A stretch of DNA of 64,000 bases from Sphaerosporella brunnea. Lineage: Eukaryota > Ascomycota > Pezizomycetes > Pezizales > Pyronemataceae. The stretch lies in assembly GCA_008704415.1 (NCBI GenBank), contig VXIS01000001.1:186001-250000 (forward strand), written 5' to 3'. A program made the position numbers and the translations under genes. Each line of letters starts with the position of its first letter. Positions within the stretch are counted from its first letter, which is position 1. Positions 33,730-44,213 of this stretch are shown here, in pieces. The notes under the pieces are model-generated. The model saw only the letters and a list, made by a program, of their open reading frames with translations. It was not told where the DNA came from and did no database searches.

Positions 33730-34082
33730 AATCGCGGAGCTGTTTCAGGAGGAGAGGGCCACCCCGCTTATTCTGCGGGATACAAAGGTTGGGCATTCCG
33801 TGGCGGAGGTGGATGACTCGTCATCCTCGGCTGAAGAGGGATCAGAGGGGAGTATTGATTCGGCCCCGGGGGCCATGGCTTTATCCCTTTTTGTTACGGG
33901 TATGTTTTCTTCCTCTTTCTACTTTTTCCTTACGGGTATGTTGGGTGGCCGCAGTTGACCCATGAGATAGCATCAACAAGGGGACGGACAGGGTAAGGGT
34001 AGGGACGAGTAGGGGGTCTGTCATGATCACTCGCGGTCGTATATGTACTAAGTACAATAAACCTGATTGCAAACAAAACAAA
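33730..34082 (+). mobile_element. 5'-truncated LINE tail with 13-bp target duplication
   Basis: Homologous to the 3' end of the LINE at 28.4-30.0 kb. It starts within the last codons (AELFQEERAT, then LRDTKVGHS), continues through the UTR with a single GGACGAGT (34002 region), and ends with the hairpin at 34025-34038 and a CAAACAAAACAAA tail. The duplication GCGGCCCGGCGAT is perfect at 33717-33729 and 34083-34095, which is direct evidence of target-primed insertion of a short 5'-truncated copy. Confidence 0.92.
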
Positions 34083-34686
34083 GCGGCCCGGCGATTTCTC
34101 GTCACGTAGCAGCCCACCGGATTTAAATATGAGACCAAGAGCTGGCCCAGCAGATGAACCCCGAAACAGGAGTAAATCGATGCAGTGGGGCTATTGAGAA
34201 GAAGTAGGTGCTGAGGATGTTGGAATGTATGACGAGCCATGAATAAGCTGGGGACAAAAATGATTAGCAACGACCACGACATATCAACACTCGATTTCAA
34301 CCCAACATGAGCGATTGAGTACAAGCCATTTGGGGACCATAAAATAGATTCCATAGAGGCACTTTTCTAATACTGTGTTCGCAAGTAGGCATACCTATGG
34401 TGATGGTTGTTGTTGCAAAAGTGGCCATCATTTTTGTCCCCAGCCGTCTGTCATTATGTTCGAATTCCGAGAATGAGCCATTGTGCACGGATTAGTGAGC
34501 AGCACAGAAGTGAACTGAACCCTATTCCAGCGCAGCGGCCCTCTGAGTTTCATTTTAGAGTTGTTCCCATTTCGTCACATCACATCACCAGCCCTTTCTG
34601 TGAACCGCAGAGCCTCTGTGTAACAACGCGTCCCAACCTCCACACGCGACTCTCTTACGCTCTTCCCACACTACCTCACCCACCCA

Positions 34687-36039
34687 ATGGATCCTCCCAC
34701 CCCCATGAATTCCCTTGCCGTCCCAATCCCTTCATCCCTCTCCGACATCGATTCTGAGCCCTCCTTCCCCCGAACCATAACCTGCGCCTGTTGCGAGCGC
34801 ATCCTCACAGACACGACCTACCTTTCGGCCGGTTCCGCCAAAACCGGCACCGTAACGTTCACACACGCGATTGTGCGCACAAAGACAACGCTCATAACCT
34901 CCTCGACCGGCTGGGACAAATACAGCAACTATTACCATGTGTACTGTCCCAAATGCGGCAGCCGCCTCGGACAACGTTATCTGGCCGGCGCATCACCTGA
35001 GGTGATAAACCTCCTCGAAGCATACACCCTCGACGTCGACAAGATCTGCATGTACACGCCGCACAGCTGGGAGCCTGCTGCGCCAATTGTGGAGAGGAAG
35101 GAGGTGCTGCGACAGCTACACCCCGAGCCTGATGAGTGGGTGCCGCAGCTCGCGAAGGTCATGGGCGTGTGCGTAGGCTTGATGGAGAACTTGAGGGAAA
35201 CGGCGAGAGTGACGAGAGACGCTGCGACGGCTATGGGCGTGGAGGCCGGGGAAACGGTGGAGAGGTTGGCGGGGAATGGCGCACCGCATGCTATAAACAA
35301 GCTTGAGGCTCTCCGCACTGAGTTCTCAGAGAAGATCAAGCGATTGGATGCGTTGGAGTCTCTCGAGAAGCAGATCGCGGAACTTAAGAAGGCAATCACT
35401 TCAACTCGCCACATGCCTCCCCCAGCGCAGCAACAGCAGAAACATAAGAAACGCAAACTGATTCCCGAAGAAGAAGAAGAAGAAGAAGGAGAAGAAGAAG
35501 AAGCTGACAACCTCGAGGAATGCATCACGACCACCTCGCCCCCGGCACCGATTCCCAGCAACACCGTTATCCCAAACTCTCAGTCCACAACCTCAGGCCA
35601 GCTCTCCCCCAATGGGATCGTGAGAGTAGGGCTGGATCCCAATACCAATTCCAATTCATTTTACAGGCCCGAGCCCGAGCCGGAGTCCGAGCCTAGGCTC
35701 CGCAAAAAGCAGTCTACACAGTCGCAATGGGGAAGCGTCGGCAAAAAATCGCGCAAGGCGATAGCCGGAGAGGCCGAGGAGCCTGAGAGCAGAAAGGTAG
35801 TAGATCAGATTGTTATTGGAACGAGGAACACGAGGGACCCTATTGAGAGCGGGGAGAGAGGGGAGAGAGATAGGGAGAAGGGACGGGAGAAAGAGCGGGA
35901 GAAGGAGCGCGAGAAAGGGTCTTGTCCTCCTCCTCCTCCTCCTCCTCCTCGGAGGGCCAGGACTTCTGTCGGCGACGATCAACTCCCGGCCCCGACAAGG
36001 AGAACAAGAACTTCGCTTGGGAAGAGTGGGAAGAAGTAA
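34687..36039 (+). CDS. Mis18-like centromere protein
   Basis: Single exon, 450 residues. Residues 33-110 form a Mis18/Yippee-type zinc module: C33-x2-C36 with ERILTDT after it, a T-rich strand region, then YHVYCPKCGSRLG with C87 and C90, and a LLEAYTLDVDKICMY end. Family knowledge: Mis18 works with Mis16 to prime centromeres for loading of the CENP-A histone. A coiled coil follows at about 204-240 (EKIKRLDALESLEKQIAELK). The rest is low complexity: a KHKKRK nuclear-signal-like patch, an acidic run, an RE/KE-rich stretch and polyproline. Yeast Mis18 is about 194 residues, so the tail more than doubles the length. It could instead be another Yippee-fold protein, but the coiled coil after the module favours Mis18. 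Confidence 0.7.
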   Translation: MDPPTPMNSLAVPIPSSLSDIDSEPSFPRTITCACCERILTDTTYLSAGSAKTGTVTFTHAIVRTKTTLITSSTGWDKYSNYYHVYCPKCGSRLGQRYLAGASPEVINLLEAYTLDVDKICMYTPHSWEPAAPIVERKEVLRQLHPEPDEWVPQLAKVMGVCVGLMENLRETARVTRDAATAMGVEAGETVERLAGNGAPHAINKLEALRTEFSEKIKRLDALESLEKQIAELKKAITSTRHMPPPAQQQQKHKKRKLIPEEEEEEEGEEEEADNLEECITTTSPPAPIPSNTVIPNSQSTTSGQLSPNGIVRVGLDPNTNSNSFYRPEPEPESEPRLRKKQSTQSQWGSVGKKSRKAIAGEAEEPESRKVVDQIVIGTRNTRDPIESGERGERDREKGREKEREKEREKGSCPPPPPPPPRRARTSVGDDQLPAPTRRTRTSLGKSGKK

Positions 36040-36826
36040 TTCGGAGCATCTACATATCACAGTAGGCGGTGCAGTGTCTTTAGTTGAGCTTCCGAGATTG
36101 GCGGAGCTGTAGAGCTTGGAAAAAGGGTATATACGTTGTTGTCTTGCGACTGCGATTCTCTTTCTTGTCCGAAGCCTCATTGTTAGGGGCAAGTGATGTG
36201 TGGATAAAGGTTGCTGGTTGTTACTGCTAGCTTTCTTCCGTGTGTGTCTGTGTGGATAGCTCTACTCATTGAGGGTCGAGGTGTTCTCAGCAACTCAGAC
36301 TCTCAGAGTTTGTTTATGTTTTTAGCTGTGTGAGGCGTTGAGGACTTTCCATAAGAAGTAACTAAGTACTCGGTCTGTAGAGCTAAGGCCGCGTTTGCAT
36401 AGTCTGCCGTTACGGTATCAGTTTCTGGTCTCAGTATCGGTTCCCCATTCTTGAAATACAGAGCCCAGTCAGTATTTTCAAAGTAAAAATACCGGTCATC
36501 ACTTCCGGGTGACGAGGTCGCTCCCGCTCGATGGCTCTGATGGCTCTGTGTGGGGATGAAATTCGATCTCCAGGAGCTCGTTTTGTCCGGATCTGAACTG
36601 CTTCGAATTGGCTGACCCAAGTGGGGTCTCGGTATTTTCATCACCAAACGGCCGTTGAAAATACCGTCAAACGGCTGTTGTGCTCACACACCGAGCTATG
36701 TATCTAACCTAATGTATCCAAACGGAGGGCCCCAAGAAGTATGCAGACAGTTTCCCATTCCGGGTCTTCCTTCGTTCGAACAAGATGCAATAATCGGCCG
36801 AGGATGTAAAAAAACAAAATAAAGCA
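36040..36826. other. Intergenic, no gene recognised
   Basis: 3' flank of the Mis18-like gene and unremarkable sequence. A minus-strand frame at 36303-36647 has no domain. Confidence 0.4.
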
Positions 36827-36899
36827 AGCTCCCACCCCGATTTGAACGAGGGACCTGTCGATCTGCAATCGACCGCTCTAACCCCTGAGCTACGAGAGC
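36827..36899 (-). tRNA. tRNA-Cys (GCA), second copy
   Basis: Identical mature sequence and cloverleaf to the copy at 33501-33573, on the opposite strand. The 5' flanks share only short CAACAAC-like blocks, and both 3' flanks are T-rich with TTTATTTTG/TTATTTTG blocks. No intron. Confidence 0.97.
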
Positions 36900-38912
36900 T
36901 GGTTGTTGAGTACCGTTTACCGGTGCCTTTATCATCATTGGCAATTCTGATATCACCACTCACTCACTATCACGGGTTGCACAATCGCGGAATGAACCAG
37001 GTTGGTATACCTAGGGTGGCAGTTACTCGGCCGCAAATTAAATTCTAGCATTCACGGATTTGTATCTCTCTATCTATCTAACTGGCCGTTTCGTCACTCT
37101 GGTGGTATCCAGTGTCTGGCCTTCTGCATGGTATTTCGGTCGTGCCAATATTGAGCATTAAGTAACTTGGGGAAATTTTTTGAACCGCAGATATGTATGG
37201 AATCCATTCCCCCCCCCTTCCCTCTTGATGAAAAACCCCTTGCCATATGATCTATCACAGCGCTAGATAGAGATTAGAGATGGAAAAGTAGTTCACCGGT
37301 TAAGTGACTGATCGTTCGCGCCAACTTCCTATCCACTGAGCTTGGCCTTTGCAAGGGGCCTCTGAAATCGAAGTTGAATCTGTCTCAGAATGCTAGTTCA
37401 AGATTACGATCACTCCTTGTTCAGCATCCGAAAACACTCCACTCCAGTGTTCTCGACGTGAGGGCGGGTCGAGGTTTTTGGTCGGGTGTTGAGTAAGGAG
37501 GCCATCGGCAGGCTTCTCTGATAGGGTAAATGTGATGTCGGTGAGGTTTCTCCTTGTTGGCTGGACACATCAGGGTGTCGACCGCCTCCATAGTCCGCTG
37601 AAAGTGTTTGTTGCTACATCTGACGGCGCGCCGTGGGCTTGCTGAGTCGGCCACGCCGTAGCTAGTAGATGTAGGACCGCCCTGTGGCGGTGCGGCCCCG
37701 GAGGTTATTGCACACCTGGCGGCCTAGGAGTTGGAGAGGCATCGCCGCAGTTTGTTTTCCCCACCCACCTCCCTCAACAGGGACTCCGGATCCCAGCAGC
37801 TCTCTGGAGACGGGGAGGAGCAGCGCAGACAGCCGCCGTGCTGCGCTCAGGGCAAACCACGAGTCGATGCATTGAGGGTTGTGAAGGAGAAGGGGTCATG
37901 TAGAGATTATTCAAGCACAATGTACAGTGCACGCGCAGACTCGGATGGCTAGTGGCTATCATATATATGTGAAATTTGGGCTGAAGAATCTTGACTTGTT
38001 TAACTCTCGCCGACCTCTCATATGTATTATTACACCGCATTGGAACTATGTTGACAGTGCGATTGTCGCAAGGACGGTATTGACCAGAAGAGTGAACAGT
38101 GTTGGTACGATGTATGTATACTTATTTGTGGGGAAAGCCTTTCAACCTTCTTGTGCGATTGATAATTCGAGCTGTTACCAAGAACCGAAACGGTCACCAG
38201 CCGATCCTGTTGATAACGCCGTGTTTAAGATGTGTTGGTTTCACTGCGTAGCACTCGGCCCTTCAACCGGCAAATGTTGCATGGCTCGAGCCAGGATTCA
38301 AGTGGCCTGGTTTTGCACTCAACCGGAGCACATCGGCGAGGGGTTAGGCCGATAGCGGATGGAGCTCGCGAGACGCAGTCGGCATTATGACGCTGAGGGG
38401 CTGTCAGTCAATAACAGTTTCCCAAGGGAAGGGGGATACTGTATTGTGATTGATTGATAAGAATGCCTTTGGCTACATATCGTGATGGCAGTGGTTGTTT
38501 CTGCGCAGGAGCCTGTTCCCGTGGCCGTTCGCAGGCTTTTAAGAGGCAGCGAATGAATGCATGTAGGCTCACCGGGCCTCACCCACCACCACCAGGCGAA
38601 CTGCCGTGCCCCTCATGTATAGTACCGATGATTCATTTTCTCGCCGGGGAAATGAAATGGGGAAGCTGTACCCTGCCGTGCATTAGTCACCCGCTCAGCC
38701 ATACCGGCTGCGGCCTAGCCTGCCGGTGCTAGAGCTGCATCTAGAAGACAACTCCCCGCTTCGCTGCCCATCATCTTCTGGTCAGCCATCGCGAGAGAAT
38801 CGTTTTTTTCGACCATTTAACATCGTCCAAACACGAAGCTCCCCCAGCGGGACGAATCTATCCCTCCTGTTGTCGTAGTCCATCCATCCATCCGTCTGCC
38901 CATCCAGCAATA
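36900..38912. other. Intergenic, no gene recognised; promoter of the transcription factor gene at its end
   Basis: Around 37420-37870 both strands have open frames with protein-like composition but nothing recognisable. At 37445 a CAGTGTTCTC end resembles the hAT MITE terminus without a partner. The last 120 bp before 38913 form a C-rich leader (CCATCCATCC). Confidence 0.4.
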
Positions 38913-41690
38913 ATGACGCCCACGTCGCCGTCCTCGTCCAGCCACTCTCCGCCCGACCAGCAGCAACACACGCCGAACGCGAACCATTCCTATCGCGTAG
39001 TACGCAAGCGAAATCGAGTTCCCCTCTCGTGCGCGCCATGTCGGTTGCGAAAGTAATCTCACCCATCTCCATCTTTCGCTGGCCCGTGGTCCCACGCCAT
39101 CAGAAGAAAGAAGGCTAATCACGTTCCTCCAACACAAAAAAGGCTGAAATGTAATCGACAAACGCCGTGCGAAAACTGTATCCGCCGTAACGATATCCCG
39201 GGCTGCACATATGCAACGTCGACGCAATCGGCACGGAATCGAAAGCAGTCGGGGGCCGCCTCGGCGGGGTCGTCGAGTGATGAGATGCAGTCCAGAATCG
39301 ATCGTTTAGAGGGGCTGGTCCTCTCGCTTATGTCGGGGAATTCGAACAACGTCTCGCCGCGGGCCCGTGACGCGAGGAGTTCTTCCTCCGGCGGTGGTGC
39401 GGCCTCGTATACTGAATCGCGAGATGGAGATGCTGAGGATGACGATGACGCGATGGGTTATGATGAACACGATGGAAACCATGGAAACCATGTACGCAGG
39501 GAGAAAACGGTGGAGGAAGATGTGGAGGAGGTCAGGAATGCGCTGGGAGTCATGAAGGTCATGGGAGGTAAAACATATTATCGAGGAGAGACGCATTGGG
39601 CAGCCATCCTTTCGGAGGTACGTCTTCAGCGGAGATAAGGGGTGCCCCGAAATACCCGACTAACGACGTGCCGCAGATCACCGAAGTCAAAAAGTATTTT
39701 GATGAAACCAAACAAAAATATGAGAACGAGCTCGCTACTATGAGATGTCAGAGTACAATAGCCAAATTACAAACTGCAGGCTTTCCATTCTCGGCTGGGC
39801 CTCCGCCGACGAAGCAGGAAATATTGAATCTGGTCCCGAAACAGGCAATGGTAGATCAGTTAGTAGACTGTTACTTTAGGAATCACGATCCTTTATTCCG
39901 TACGTCTTTCCCGGTGGTATGTCCATGATCGAGCAGCTGACGAAAAAGCAGATGTTCTCCATCGTCCGTCCTTCTACAAGCAATATGAAGATTTCTGGCG
40001 AAATCCTTCAAAAGTGGACATATTGTGGCTCGGTCTCCTAATGGTCATCATGTCCATCTCGGTCAAGATCCAAAATCACGTAGGCGGCCAATCTATGGAG
40101 ATCGAAGGGCTTGATACCGTCGAAATGCATCATGCCTACCGCACCGCGGCCGAACAGTGCCTTATTATAGGCGAGTACACCAAGAAGCTCTATTTGCACA
40201 CTATCCAGACCCTCATCCTACTAGCCACATCTGGCCCCGAGGAAAATGGCTGGCTTTTCATGGGAATGGTGATTCGACTAGCGATGAGTATGGGACTCCA
40301 CCGAGACCCCCGGAATTTTCCGGCAATCACACAGGGAGAGGGTGAAATGCGCCGAAGGCTTTGGACCATGATCACTTGTATAGACCTGCTCTCTTCAATT
40401 CAGATAGGCCTGCCGACAATGATCAAGAAAGACGAATGTGACACCAAACTTCCGCTTAACCTGCACGACGACGAGATCGGAGAGAATGTCACAACCCTTC
40501 CACCGGAGCGTGGAGGTGACCAGTTGACCGGCGTCTGCTACATGATCTGGAAAGCTACAATGGCACATACTCTCTGGGAAGTCATCCAGCAGGTGAACTC
40601 GGTTCACGCTCGGCCAGTCTATGACGTTGTCCTCAAGCTGGAAGCGGAGATTAACGAACGATACTCTCGGGTGCCGGCTTTCTTGCACATCAAAACAATA
40701 GAGGAATCAGTGCACGATCCGGCATGGCTCATTATCCAGCGCTACAACCTAGACATACTCCGCCACTTGGCGCTCCTCACTCTCCACCGACCATACGCAG
40801 CCAAAGCACGGCTGAATCCAAGATTCATGCACTCATACCGGCAGTGTGTGAGTTCGGCAGTTACACTTCTAAAACACCAAGACGACATATTCACCCAAAG
40901 CGAAACCACGCTGAGACATGCACGATGGTACACCGATACGCAAGGCACGCAAGAGTTCCTTCGCGCGGCGATGATCGTGTGCATGCATCTCTCATGCCCG
41001 CAAGGCGACGACGCTCTCAACCCGGAAGACCGAAAACGCAAGTTCGAAGCGCTTCTGCGGGCGCGCGAAATCACGGAAAAACTTCGAGGCGACAGCTTAG
41101 AATCTCAAAAAGTGCACGGCGTGATCTCGATCATGATCGAAAAGTTGAAACGAGATGAACCAGTGCATGCGGAGCGTATGCGGAAACGTGCGGAGCAGTT
41201 GCAGCATACACAACAGCCTCAGACTCCACTGTCGGCTTTCGATCGACGAGTGGCGGCATATTCTAATTCATCTGGCCCCGATCTATCGGCTGCTTCCTCG
41301 ACCCAGGCCGTTCCCGCTGAACCGTTGAGGAGCGAACAGGCGGCTGCCATGACGCTCGGAATGATGTCTGGTGGTGGACTCACTCCAAACTCGGCATTCG
41401 CAACACTATACGATCGGCCCGTGGTATCTACTCCGGGCGGAACACTAAATCTTCCGGACGCCACATCAGTCGAGGCGCCGCCGCTGTCACCGCCCGCATC
41501 AGGCTTGTCGCCGCCTGGGTGGAACACGCTGTGGGGTAGTAGTATGGGCGGGTTTGAGTTACCTCAAGGGTCGGATTGGGATGAGTGGGATTCTTTTATG
41601 AAGGGCATCGATTTGGATAGTAGCCAGCTGGGCGGGTTTCCGGTGTTGCCCGGCATTGGAAGTTATCCGATGCAGCAGGAGAGGAAGTAA
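38913..41690 (+). CDS. Zn2Cys6 transcription factor with fungal-trans middle domain
   Basis: 858 residues from four exons: 38913-39052, 39143-39617, 39677-39899 and 39952-41690. All junctions keep frame. The binuclear zinc cluster is complete: C40-x2-C43-x6-C50-x5-C56-x2-C59-x8-C68. The first intron (90 bp) falls inside it, between RLR and KLKC. A short heptad region (QSRIDRLEGLVLSL) follows and could mediate dimerisation. Next are PLFHVLHRPSFYKQYEDFW and the middle homology region (TLILLATSGPEENGWLFMGM, then AMSMGLHRDP and RRRLWTMITCID). The C-terminus is Ser/Pro-rich with an acidic/aromatic WDEWDSFMKGIDLD segment that could activate transcription. It should bind CGG-type DNA in the nucleus. 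No neighbouring metabolic genes point to its targets. Confidence 0.95.
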
Positions 41691-42344
41691 AAGGATTAAG
41701 GGGGTGGAGGGGATAATGTATTTGTAGGTAGCGCTCTGATGGCGATGTGGGAAGTAAGTAATGGCAAGAACAATCAACTCATCACTACCAACTGCTACAC
41801 AACCACTACATCATATGACCGAGGATTTGCATGTTGGATCACGCATCCGGATACCAAATATGTTGTTCGATGCACATGAGATGAGATGACGTTTTTTGGG
41901 GGCGCGAGAGATCTATCAAGAACTTGTGCGACTGGAAACAGGAAACAGCGAGCTGAGGATGACATCCGTGCCTGCCTGCATCCACAGCTGTACTACTCTA
42001 CATGGAGATGGGATGGATGGCGACTTATGCCGTCCAATGGCCTTTTGGTTGAACGTTTTGGAGGCTGATTACTTTCACACCCACCGCGTTTGAAAGCTGA
42101 AATTGAAAGCGCAGCAGGACGTGAAAACGCTCAGATTGATGTATGTATAGCCGGAACTTCGGGATCATAGATATTGTTTTTTTTTTTTTTTTTTTTTTTT
42201 TGCAATCAAGTCAGAGTTGTTTGTTTCATTAACTATTCCATTCTATTCTATGTGGGATATTGAAAACAACTCATGAGCTGACTATTGCGAGCTGAGGGCT
42301 GAGTGGCGGCCCCACCCCCCCTCGCCTCGCCCCGCACCCACGTG

Positions 42345-42375
<31 letters not shown>

Positions 42376-44213
42376 GCCGCCGCCTTGTCTCGCCTCGTCT
42401 GTAAGGTACCTTCTGCCGCCTGCGGATTTTGCGGCAGGATCCATGTAAACGCGGAGGGTTTTGCTTTGCTTTGCTTTGCTTGCTTGCTTTTCACGTGGGA
42501 TCGACGCGGATCTAAATCGACGTTCCTACCTCGTGTTGTCGTGTGTGTTTGTTTCAGCTATTTGATAGCGGCGGGAAACATTGTTTGACGGCCGAGCTAC
42601 TGGGCTGGGCTGACAGCTCATGATGACGATGATGATGATGATTATGATGATGATGATGATGCTGGATGTCAAACGAAACGTTTTGCTTGCTGGCATGCAG
42701 CGCACGTAAACTCTGGCTGAACAGAGAGGTTGTCTTTGCTTTGTCTCGGAGCTTGCTTTGCTTTGCCTTGCTGCTGCTGCTGATGCTGGGATAGATGTTC
42801 TTTTTCAGCTTGCTTGAGAAGGGCTTGTTAACACGTCAGGGTTTTGCGTGCCGGAGGGCGACCACGTCGGCGGGAGGCAGGGCTGCGCGCATCGAGTTAG
42901 GCCGCAATGCATGTCATCCCAGAAGCGCGATCTGGCCGATGATGCCTCCCACTCCCTCGCTCGGGCGAGCGCTGCTGCTTGCTGTTTCCGATAGCCGGCG
43001 GGCGAGTAACACACGGGAGTTCGTGCGTGTGTGTGCTGTGTGCCAAAGATGGTCACTCCTCAGCGAGATTCCGAGGGAAGCGCATCGCCATCATCGTCAG
43101 CCATGAAATGAACGGAGACGATTGGTGGTGGTGGTGGTGGTGGTGGGTGGGTGGGTGGGTGCAGCTCGTACACCTTCTCCCAATTGCAGCCGGTTGCGTG
43201 GAGCGAGGGGCTTATGTGCTGTTCCTTCCAGCCAACCTCAGCTCTCGGCCACCCTTCTTCCTGATATAGGAAAAGAAAAAAAAAAAGAAAGAAAACTTTT
43301 CTCACTGGCCCGTCGGACAGAAGCGAGCGGAGCCGGATTGACTGACTGCCGGTTCTCCCAGCAGCTCCGGCGCCGCCACCGCCAAAAAAAACCTGCCTGC
43401 CCTGCCTGCCTGCCTGATGAGTTTTCTAAAAGGGACCCGGTCGTATCAATGATAGCCTTTATTGATGGGGCCACGGAGAAAAAATCCATGACGCCAGCAA
43501 TCGCCGCGCATGCGGCGAGGGGGGGGCGCCGGGGGAGGCTTGGGATCTGAATTTATTGTCGTCTCCGGTAGCAAAGATCTTTCAAGTTGGATTTTGGTCC
43601 GTTCTACGTGATCGTTGAAGCCTTCGACATCCCATACTTTCGCATTTGCAAAGCAGTAAGTCTTTTTTTCTTTTTTTCTCTCTTTTTTCGTCGCGGTCCC
43701 CCCCCCGGATCGTCAGAGCCAATCGGCGAGCGACATCCACGTTCGAATCCCGTCATTGGATACGTATCCCGCACGCTTGGGATACTTGTTGTCGATTTGG
43801 TGCGAGCCCCGCTTCAGCATCCGCTGCTGGTGCTGATGCTGCCCACCTCATGATGGATGTTCTCCCACTTGTTTGTTTCTGGTTGTTTTTGGGGCGGTGG
43901 GGGCCAACGGGACAGCAGCAGCCCCATGTCCATGTCCATGATCTTCCAAACGTGTCGCTGAGAGCCAACTGACAATTATGCGCCCCCCCTGGCGTTTGCG
44001 TTTATGTGCAGATACACAAGACCACACGACAGACAGCTAGGCTAGGAACGCAAGACACTACCACTCTGTGCTCGCTCTCCATCTACCATATTCTGCTGCA
44101 GACCGGGGCAGCAAGCAGCGAAGCAATACAGTCCCGTCCTGCTCGGGAGCTAGCTGTAGGTACTCAGTTGCACTGCCGCCGCTATATATGTCCGACGTCG
44201 GTGCAAGCCCATA
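41691..44213. other. Long low-complexity intergenic region and leader of the acidic repeat protein gene
   Basis: T-runs at about 42177-42201 and 42344-42373, TTTGC repeats (42459-42485), a GAT-type microsatellite (about 42620-42661), (TGG)n at 43122-43146 and several C- or G-runs. No gene recognised. Sequence from about 44000 is probably promoter and 5' UTR. Confidence 0.5.

Noticed and set aside
43735..43760. Second B-box-like sequence (GTTCGAATCCC)
   Set aside because: The five bases on each side do not form a T-stem and no A-box precedes it.
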